Part shown: positions 1-5,133 of the stretch, piece after piece
Layout: each line of letters begins with the position of its first letter
Position numbering within the stretch: the first letter of the stretch is position 1
NCBI GenBank assembly: GCA_026391755.1
Contig: JAPLDN010000252.1
Location: 1-6,989, forward strand
DNA: 6,989 nucleotides
Source of the DNA: Bacteroidota bacterium
GTDB taxonomy: Bacteria; Bacteroidota; Bacteroidia; Bacteroidales; FEN-979
Reading direction: 5' to 3'
Notes under the pieces: model-generated
Database searches by the model: none
What the model was told of the DNA's origin: nothing
The model's input: only the letters and a program-made list of their open reading frames with translations
Made by a program: the position numbers and the translations under genes

Positions 1-1148
1 ACGGCCATCGGTATCCCCTCCCCGCTCGAGATATTCCGGGGGCCGACCATGATCACCACAGGTTTTGAAAAATACAATTCCTGGGGTTCGGAATAAATGG
101 TTCCATTAGGATATTTCGGATTGATGTACGTTGCGAGGGTGCGCCAATTAAAATGGGGAAGGGGGAAGGGCCAGATATCAAACTGATGGCTCATGGCGTT
201 ATAAAAGGCCTGGATCTCATACAAGGTAGTATCGGTTGTGAAAAATCCCGAAAGGGCTGCTGAAAAAAGGTCTTCACCGCCGGTATTCACTCTCATGTCA
301 AGGATCATACCAGGAGCTCCTGCAATGTTAAAAGAAGAGACCGCCTGCCTGAACTGGGTATACACACTGGCCATTGTGGCCGAATCACCGGGTTCGGAAG
401 TCAGCTTGATATAAGCCAAACCACCTGGCCCGAGGATGCGGGAGGAAACAGCCGGCCCGGGATCAATGGGGAGCAATGAGGTCTGGTTAAATGTGGCATA
501 GTTGTCGTCTGCAGCTGTTATCAAGGCTGTAACGGGTGTTAAAGCCCCCCGGTTAAGGAATCTGACTTTCATAATTTTACCTACCGGAGCCCTTCCGATA
601 AAACGGAACTGGTTCAACCGTTTACACTCCATTGTTGCAGGATTTGCTTCGGCCCAAAGAACGGGAACTGTATCAAGAACTTCGCTTACAGGTCTGTCAT
701 TGATCTCGAGGATCTCCGCCCCGAACCGCATCCCTGCAAGCGCCGCAGGCGATCCGGGGTTTACCAGCCTGGAAACTACACGTCCATCATCCAGCCCGAT
801 GAGGGCAAACCCATAGCTCCCCCCTATCTGCTGGTAACGGGCATATGCCTTGTGGCCATCCCATCCGGTCCCCTGTATCGAAAGATGACCGTCGTGTATT
901 GAACCCACGTATTTTTTCAAGGCGAGATAAAATGCATTGGTGTCGCCGTTTGATGCGGCATTCAAAATCTCTGGCCTTATCCTGCTGTTCAGTTCGTTCC
1001 AGTTAATAGCTTTCCACTCACCGAATGCATAATAGATACTGAACCTCTGGTGCATCGAATCATATGCAGCAACAAACCCTGGACTCTGGGAAAATGTCGC
1101 CGGCATACAACAAAAAACAAACAAAGTCAGAAGAAAACATTTTCTCAT
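1..1148 (-). CDS. Secreted S41-family (C-terminal-processing/tricorn-like) serine peptidase with PDZ domain, 3' end outside the window
   Basis: The reverse strand is open from an ATG at 1148-1146 to the left edge, giving 382 residues without a stop. Residues 1-20 form a signal peptide (MRK, then a hydrophobic run ending near ATFS before QS), so the enzyme should be exported to the periplasm or cell surface. A helical N-terminal domain ends in an S41-style DGHLS motif (D86-G87-H88). A PDZ-like domain follows at about 107-198 (GFAL near 113, then VNPGSPAALAGMRFGAEILEIND at 129-151 with the usual SPA-A-AG pattern). The catalytic domain shows the family core LDMRVNTGGED (283-293) and GPRNISSGEG (369-378), where S374 aligns with the nucleophile of the usual SAGE motif. 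The general base lies beyond the edge or could be H88 if the enzyme is tricorn-like, so the S41 subfamily cannot be settled. It is transcribed away from the sigma-factor cluster. Family assignment is firm; the substrate is unknown. Confidence 0.88.
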   Translation of the reverse strand, partial: MRKCFLLTLFVFCCMPATFSQSPGFVAAYDSMHQRFSIYYAFGEWKAINWNELNSRIRPEILNAASNGDTNAFYLALKKYVGSIHDGHLSIQGTGWDGHKAYARYQQIGGSYGFALIGLDDGRVVSRLVNPGSPAALAGMRFGAEILEINDRPVSEVLDTVPVLWAEANPATMECKRLNQFRFIGRAPVGKIMKVRFLNRGALTPVTALITAADDNYATFNQTSLLPIDPGPAVSSRILGPGGLAYIKLTSEPGDSATMASVYTQFRQAVSSFNIAGAPGMILDMRVNTGGEDLFSAALSGFFTTDTTLYEIQAFYNAMSHQFDIWPFPLPHFNWRTLATYINPKYPNGTIYSEPQELYFSKPVVIMVGPRNISSGEGIPMA

Positions 1149-1285
1149 GACGAATTTATCAGCGCTTGATCTGCTAATTTATTAAAAAAATGGACAAAGC
1201 CTTTGCGCCATAAGGTAATCTTGAAGTATTTTCGGTCAGCAGCAAAAGGAATTTTATATACCTTGCCTGTTCAATCGCATTCTCA
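1149..1285. promoter_or_regulatory. Divergent intergenic region between the S41 peptidase and prsW-like genes
   Basis: This 137-base spacer separates two divergent genes and must carry both promoters unless one gene is read from elsewhere. It contains A/T runs near 1174-1190. On the minus strand the octamer TAAATTAG (complement of 1174-1181) resembles the Bacteroidota -7 box TAnnTTTG and lies 26 bases before the peptidase start. The nearest TTTG (complement of 1195-1198) is only 13 bases away, closer than usual, so that promoter is weakly supported. I see no clear operator palindrome or riboswitch. Confidence 0.4.
1202..1234 (+). promoter_or_regulatory. Candidate Bacteroidota-type promoter for the prsW-like gene
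   Basis: TTTG at 1202-1205 is followed after 21 bases by TATTTTCG at 1227-1234. This matches the Bacteroidota primary-sigma consensus (TTTG or TTG, about 17-23 bases, TAnnTTTG) with one mismatch in the -7 box. Transcription would begin near 1240, leaving a leader of roughly 45 bases before the ATG at 1286. Such short, degenerate boxes also occur by chance, so this is a candidate only. Confidence 0.38.
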
Positions 1286-2296
1286 ATGATCCTAAAGGTA
1301 ATTTTCAGCCTGAGCCCCGTATTCCTGTTTCTGCTCCTGTTCCTTTTCCTCGACAGCCTGAGGCTCGTAAATAAATCAACCCTTCTGGCCTGTCTCGGCT
1401 GGGGCATCCTGAGCGCCGCACTGAGTTTTTATGCCAATACATTCCTGATCAGGGCCTACGGACTGGACTTTGAACTGTTCTCAGGATATATTGCGCCGGT
1501 GGTGGAAGAGATCCTGAAAATGTTATTGATACTATGGCTAATCAGGGCAAGTAAGATCGGGTTTATGATAGACGGGGCAATATACGGATTCAGTATTGGC
1601 GCTGCATTCTCCCTTGCCGAAAACATTTTTTACCTCATGAACTATGCCTCGTCAGAGGCTAATATTATGGTTTGGATAACCAGGGGCTTCGGAACGGCTG
1701 TTATGCATGGAGGAACTACCGCCATCTTCACGATACTGGTCATCAGCAGCCTCAATCGCCAGGCCTGGTTTGGGTTTGCAATACTTACCGGTGCTGTCGC
1801 GGCCATCATCATTCATGCTGCTTTTAATGCCCTTACAGCCCGGCCGGTCATTGCAACGGTTTTTATCCTGCTTGTGATCCCACTTGCCCTGGTCCTGAGT
1901 TTTCAATTCAACGAAAATGCCATCCGCAAATGGCTCGAAATGGAATTTGACACCGAAGTTTCAATGCTTACCATGATCAGGAAAGGGAAGTTCTCCGAAA
2001 CACGCACGGGAAAATACCTCTTGTCCATCCGCAGTCATTTTCCGTCAGAAGTGGTCTTCGACCTTTATTGTTTTATCAGCCTGTATACCGAACTGTCGAT
2101 CAAAGCCAAAAGTGTGATGATGCTCAGGGAGAATGATTTTGTAATTACTGTCGATCCTGAGATCCCTTCCAAACTAATGGAATTGAAAAGCCTCAGGAAA
2201 CAAATAGGTAACTCGGGCTACCTGGCCATCTCGCCCGTTCTCAGAATGAACCGTAAAGACCTGTGGAAACTTTCATTACTCGCTTCAGGAAAATAA
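1286..2296 (+). CDS. PrsW-family intramembrane protease with C-terminal cytoplasmic extension
   Basis: This 336-residue multi-pass membrane protein has the conserved motifs of the PrsW family (wider CPBP/Abi-like glutamic intramembrane protease clan). They are EEILK at 74-78 (E74, E75, K78), the AEN--Y motif at 111-116 (E112, N113, Y116), a membrane histidine in VMHGG (H141), and HAAFN at 177-181 (H177, N181). I count about seven hydrophobic segments, near 4-22, 32-56, 66-87, 97-118, 132-156, 160-183 and 186-206. Residues 207-336 are a soluble tail rich in charged residues, probably cytoplasmic. In Bacillus subtilis PrsW makes the first cut in anti-sigma factor RsiW. Here an ECF sigma/anti-sigma pair begins 75 bases downstream, so the same role is a reasonable inference but is not shown. 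The ATG at 1286 is the only ATG in the open frame after the stop at 1211-1213, and no Shine-Dalgarno sequence precedes it. Family assignment is strong; substrate is inferred. Confidence 0.9.
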   Translation: MILKVIFSLSPVFLFLLLFLFLDSLRLVNKSTLLACLGWGILSAALSFYANTFLIRAYGLDFELFSGYIAPVVEEILKMLLILWLIRASKIGFMIDGAIYGFSIGAAFSLAENIFYLMNYASSEANIMVWITRGFGTAVMHGGTTAIFTILVISSLNRQAWFGFAILTGAVAAIIIHAAFNALTARPVIATVFILLVIPLALVLSFQFNENAIRKWLEMEFDTEVSMLTMIRKGKFSETRTGKYLLSIRSHFPSEVVFDLYCFISLYTELSIKAKSVMMLRENDFVITVDPEIPSKLMELKSLRKQIGNSGYLAISPVLRMNRKDLWKLSLLASGK

Positions 2297-2371
2297 CATG
2301 ATGATCACAAAAGACATTCTAAGGGATTTTTTTCGTAAATTTTCCAACTTTTAGCCAAGGTCGTTGTATTT
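2297..2371 (+). promoter_or_regulatory. Spacer before the sigma-factor gene with a possible -7 box
   Basis: This 75-base gap contains a T-run (2327-2333) followed by TAAATTTT at 2336-2343. That octamer differs from the Bacteroidota -7 consensus TAnnTTTG only in its last base and lies 28 bases before the sigma ATG. No TTG lies at the right distance upstream, so the box may belong to an ECF-type promoter or be chance. A separate promoter here would allow the sigma/anti-sigma pair to be regulated apart from the protease. I see no stem-loop terminator after the protease stop, so read-through from upstream is also possible. Confidence 0.3.
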
Positions 2372-2917
2372 ATGATACAGAAGGATGATAATGAACTTGT
2401 TTTCGAAGTGCTGCAGGGCAGCAAATCATCCTTTGAAATATTGATAGAACGTTATCAGAAAAAAATTTACGGCATGATACTCCAGATGACAGACGACAGG
2501 GAAATGGCAAAAGACCTCACACAGGATGTGTTTGTCAAAGCCTACCTGAATCTGCCGAAGTTTAATTTCAAATACAGGTTTTTCAGCTGGCTTTATCGTA
2601 TTGCCCTTAATGAAACAATGAACTGTTTAAAGAGCCACCGGCGTTTTGAAAGCCTTGAAAAAGCCGGGAACATTGCCGCCGAAGAAACGGTTCAAAATGG
2701 CGATGCAGATGAAATCCGCCTTATTAAACTGGCCCTGAGAGATCTCAAAAACTCTTACCGTTCGCTTATTCTTCTTAAATATTATTTCGGGCTTTCCTAT
2801 GAGGAGATCTCAGAGACCATGGGAATAAGTGTAAATAAAGTAAAGGACAGGCTGTTCAATGCACGTCTTTCACTGAGAAATGCCCTGGATGATAAAAAGT
2901 TTTTCGACCATGATTGA
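2372..2917 (+). CDS. ECF-type (sigma-70 family group 4) RNA polymerase sigma factor
   Basis: The 181-residue protein has the two-domain layout and length typical of ECF sigma factors. Region 2 (about 11-90) includes a -10-recognition and core-binding segment with DLTQDVFVKAYLNL (48-61) and FSWLYRIALN (71-80). A variable linker rich in E and D spans about 92-115. Region 4 (about 118-170) carries a helix-turn-helix, with the scaffold YRSLILLKYYFGLSYEEISETM (129-150) and recognition segment GISVNKVKDRLFNAR (151-165). Sigma-70 region 3 is absent, as expected for this group. The ATG at 2372 puts region 2 at the usual distance from the N-terminus; no Shine-Dalgarno sequence is visible. The gene overlaps the next one, a membrane anti-sigma factor, by 8 bases, which points to translational coupling and a matched partner pair. 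It should direct transcription of an envelope-related regulon once released from the membrane. The trigger is unknown. Confidence 0.95.
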   Translation: MIQKDDNELVFEVLQGSKSSFEILIERYQKKIYGMILQMTDDREMAKDLTQDVFVKAYLNLPKFNFKYRFFSWLYRIALNETMNCLKSHRRFESLEKAGNIAAEETVQNGDADEIRLIKLALRDLKNSYRSLILLKYYFGLSYEEISETMGISVNKVKDRLFNARLSLRNALDDKKFFDHD

Positions 2918-3686
2918 AAGGGAACTCATCGAACGTATCCACGAGGATCTTGAGGGAAAGCTTGAGGCAGCTGAACAGCAGAAGCTGAAAGACACGCTTG
3001 CAGGGAACCCTGAAGCTGAAAGTTATTACAGGGAATGGCAGAAGATCTCCAGCGTATTCAAAAGATCAGGAGAACTGTCGCCCGATGTTCAATTCACAAA
3101 AGAAATCTTAAACCGTTTACCAATGGAACCTCAAACCGCTAAAAAACCTGAGCCCCTCATCAGGCCAAGCTTCTGGAACATGCCTGCTTTCAGGTATTCA
3201 ATGATTTTTATCGCAGGTGCTTTTCTCGGCTTCCTCGCATTCACATTCCTGATGCCGGCTGGTAAAATATCCAAAGCCCCGTCATTTCAACTGAAAGGAG
3301 CAATGTACGACTCCCGGAACTTCGACCAGATGACCACTGCTGATAACCTGATGTTCGAGAATGCCATGGTTAAAGCTTCCTTTGATGTGAGATACAGTTC
3401 CAGAATTGTTGAGATCAGGGTTTCAGTTTCTTCACTCTACCCTGTGCAGGGTATGATACTGTTCGACTATAACAGCCTCCAGGCCATGAATGTGGTAAAT
3501 GTTAGCGTTAATGACCAGTCGAGTATTTCAGCTTCGTCAAACTTCATCCAGATCAACAACTCGGGAAACAACCAATATGTGATCCAGTTACTCAATAAAA
3601 ACAGTCTTCCCCACCAAGTCAGCTTCAAAATACTTCAGAACGATGTCCCGGTTTATCAGAACGCTGTAACTGTTAATAAAGAATAG
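2910..3686 (+). CDS. Single-pass membrane anti-sigma factor, partner of the preceding ECF sigma factor
   Basis: From the ATG at 2910, which overlaps the sigma stop (ATGATTGA arrangement), the product is 258 residues. An in-frame ATG at 2880 would add ten residues and enlarge the overlap to 38 bases; I prefer 2910 because the protein then starts directly with the conserved-looking helix MIERELIERIHEDLEG. Residues 1-90 are a helical cytoplasmic domain presumed to hold the sigma factor. Residues about 95-115 are one transmembrane helix. Residues 116-258 are a periplasmic domain with alternating beta-strand patterns and many Asn/Ser residues. The protein contains no cysteine, so it lacks the zinc-binding H-x3-C-x2-C motif of ZAS-type anti-sigma factors. 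Its role rests on topology, position and overlap rather than on a diagnostic motif. The adjacent PrsW-type protease is a plausible site-1 protease for it. Two stop codons, TAG TAG, end the frame. Confidence 0.82.
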   Translation: MIERELIERIHEDLEGKLEAAEQQKLKDTLAGNPEAESYYREWQKISSVFKRSGELSPDVQFTKEILNRLPMEPQTAKKPEPLIRPSFWNMPAFRYSMIFIAGAFLGFLAFTFLMPAGKISKAPSFQLKGAMYDSRNFDQMTTADNLMFENAMVKASFDVRYSSRIVEIRVSVSSLYPVQGMILFDYNSLQAMNVVNVSVNDQSSISASSNFIQINNSGNNQYVIQLLNKNSLPHQVSFKILQNDVPVYQNAVTVNKE

Positions 3687-3732
3687 TAGAGACCAGGTTT
3701 CAGAACAAAATAACAATAGTAATATTCAGGTT
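3687..3732 (+). other. Short spacer between anti-sigma gene and anchored-protein gene
   Basis: These 46 bases hold no visible terminator or strong promoter, so the downstream gene is likely co-transcribed with the sigma/anti-sigma pair. The last nine bases, ATTCAGGTT, recur just before the start codon of the metallopeptidase gene (5123-5133, with two extra T). The AGG ends only two bases from the ATG, too close for a standard Shine-Dalgarno site. Confidence 0.35.
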
Positions 3733-5067
3733 ATGAAAAAGCAAAACAAAATTATTATCGGTGTGATCATCGGGGTAGCCGTTGTTATCCTGGCTGTTTC
3801 CCTTTTCTTCCCTTCGGTATATAAGGGAATGACTTCAGGGTCTTTCGGGAAAGCCGATAAATATCACCAGGAACAGATGACCGAGAATGACGTCCAGCTT
3901 AGGAGTGATTTTACAAAAGATACGGCCCAGCTGAGGCAGATGGTCACAGGGCTTATCTATTTTGCACTGTTTACCGACAATCTTTCGATGACGATCGATA
4001 CCTGCCTTACAAGTTACAAGTTACAGGGTTTTGATAAAGACCCGGCCAACAGCCAGGCCATAGCCCTGCTTAACGATTATAACAGCTTCCTGAAAAACAA
4101 CACCAAAACCCTGGCCGGCACTACGAGATTGCTTGCCGGTTTCCTGCTTCATGATACAGCTTCAGGATCTACGGATGTTGAACAAACCATCCGGGATTTC
4201 GCAAATTACGTGAACCAGGTGAACCAGAAGGATTCTGTGCTGACGCTTGCCCTGTCAAAAATCGACAGTTATATGCTCGGCAACAAGACCCTTCAGAAGA
4301 AAACCGAAGAGATCAGGAACCTCAAAGCCATCCGTGACCAGCTGGTGATCAAGTCGACGCAGTTCATGGCCCTTACAGGCAACAAGCAGGGACTGGGGAA
4401 CATGATAAGCTTTGCCATACAATCACAGGGACAGTATTCAGGGATAGGAGCGCTCCAGGCGAGCACCGCAGGAAGCAGAGTAGTTCAGTCAGATCTCGGG
4501 CTTGAGGAAATTGTTGCAAGATTCAATGCTTCAAACATTTCTTCTGCCTTCAGCGCAAATGAAGTACAGGCAAAGTTTGGATCGAAGGTGAATGCCTCTC
4601 ATGACTTAAGTTATGTCGTTTATGATAAAGCAGGTCTCCAGATACTTTATGTGTCCTCGGAAGAAAAATTACAGGCGATTTGTGGTACCGGCAACCTGCA
4701 GGGTGTGTTGGTCGGGAGTAATCCAACCATTGGGATTGTAGAATTACAGTCTAAAGATCATATTGGCGTTGTCATGAATGCCCTCGTGTTTGGCAGCATA
4801 CTCCAATCCAGTGTTTTCCACGGATTCATCTCAGCCAGTCAATTGAATGCAATTCTACCTGCCACACAACTGTCAGCAATAAATTCTGTTGGCATTTCTG
4901 CCATCGGCAGCGGCCCTATTCCACTTGGGTATGGAGGCAATACAGCGCTTCAGAATCTTGTATCAGGGAATGCAAGCCTTCAGCAGATTATCAGCAGCTC
5001 CGGGGCCCTCAGCGGCTATCAAGGCCTACAGGGCACGGCAATCGGAATTTATCCTCCGCCACCGTGA
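3733..5067 (+). CDS. Membrane-anchored envelope protein of unknown function
   Basis: I do not recognise this 444-residue protein. A short basic start (MKKQNK) precedes one strong hydrophobic helix at about 7-27, with no good signal-peptidase site, so it is probably an N-terminal anchor with the rest outside the inner membrane. Residues about 42-215 are predicted helical and polar, with heptad-like stretches (for example 184-208) that could form a helical bundle. Residues about 250-350 look mixed alpha/beta (SYVVYDKAGLQILYVSSEE at 292-310). The last 80 or so residues are rich in Gly, Ser, Ala, Ile and Gln with few charges and end in YPPPP. Only two cysteines are present (C91, C317). The gene follows the anti-sigma gene after 46 bases in the same direction, suggesting an operon and a part in the same envelope response, perhaps as sensor or target. 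The anchored-helix start resembles LemA superficially, but LemA motifs are missing. Confidence 0.85.
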   Translation: MKKQNKIIIGVIIGVAVVILAVSLFFPSVYKGMTSGSFGKADKYHQEQMTENDVQLRSDFTKDTAQLRQMVTGLIYFALFTDNLSMTIDTCLTSYKLQGFDKDPANSQAIALLNDYNSFLKNNTKTLAGTTRLLAGFLLHDTASGSTDVEQTIRDFANYVNQVNQKDSVLTLALSKIDSYMLGNKTLQKKTEEIRNLKAIRDQLVIKSTQFMALTGNKQGLGNMISFAIQSQGQYSGIGALQASTAGSRVVQSDLGLEEIVARFNASNISSAFSANEVQAKFGSKVNASHDLSYVVYDKAGLQILYVSSEEKLQAICGTGNLQGVLVGSNPTIGIVELQSKDHIGVVMNALVFGSILQSSVFHGFISASQLNAILPATQLSAINSVGISAIGSGPIPLGYGGNTALQNLVSGNASLQQIISSSGALSGYQGLQGTAIGIYPPPP

Positions 5068-5133
5068 AAATGCTGAAACAATTAAAACTAATTGTGTTAG
5101 AAATCAGTTCATGAATGACATAATTCAGGTTTT
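5068..5133 (+). other. Spacer before the metallopeptidase gene
   Basis: The 66-base gap contains a small inverted repeat (5078-5095) and ends in ATTCAGGTTTT directly before the ATG at 5134. I see no convincing promoter: TAATTCAG at 5121-5128 resembles a -7 box but lies too close to the start codon. Co-transcription from upstream is therefore the simplest reading. Confidence 0.3.
5078..5095. repeat. Small perfect inverted repeat (7-base arms, 4-base loop)
   Basis: ACAATTA (5078-5084) and TAATTGT (5089-5095) are perfect reverse complements around the loop AAAC, starting 11 bases after the stop codon of the 444-residue protein gene. The stem has a single G-C pair and no T-tract follows, so it would make a poor intrinsic terminator. 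It could be a weak hairpin or a protein-binding palindrome, or chance in A/T-rich DNA. Confidence 0.4.

Noticed and set aside
502..816. Plus-strand 104-codon open frame
   Set aside because: It lies wholly inside the minus-strand S41 peptidase, whose motifs are clear; its own translation is low in recognisable structure.
1138..1148. Lipoprotein signal at the S41 peptidase N-terminus (Cys13/Cys14)
   Set aside because: The residues before the cysteines (LFVFC) do not fit a lipobox and a normal signal-peptidase site follows a few residues later.
1174..1407. Minus-strand 77-codon open frame across the divergent region
   Set aside because: It overlaps the start of the PrsW-like gene and shows no domain; an Arg-rich antisense shadow.
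1652..1906. Minus-strand 84-codon open frame
   Set aside because: It is antisense to the membrane core of the PrsW-like protein and has shadow-like composition.
2880..2909. Earlier ATG for the anti-sigma gene
   Set aside because: It would lengthen the overlap with the sigma gene to 38 bases and add an uncharacteristic MPWMIKSFST leader; the ATG at 2910 gives a typical coupled start.
3733..3850. LemA-like protein
   Set aside because: The anchored helix start is similar, but the YN-x-LV and W-x-QV-x-N-LQRR motifs of LemA are missing and the protein is more than twice as long.
4007..4027. Tandem TTACAAG heptamer (2 copies plus a near copy) as a phase-variation tract
   Set aside because: Too few and imperfect copies, in an intact frame; most likely chance within coding sequence.
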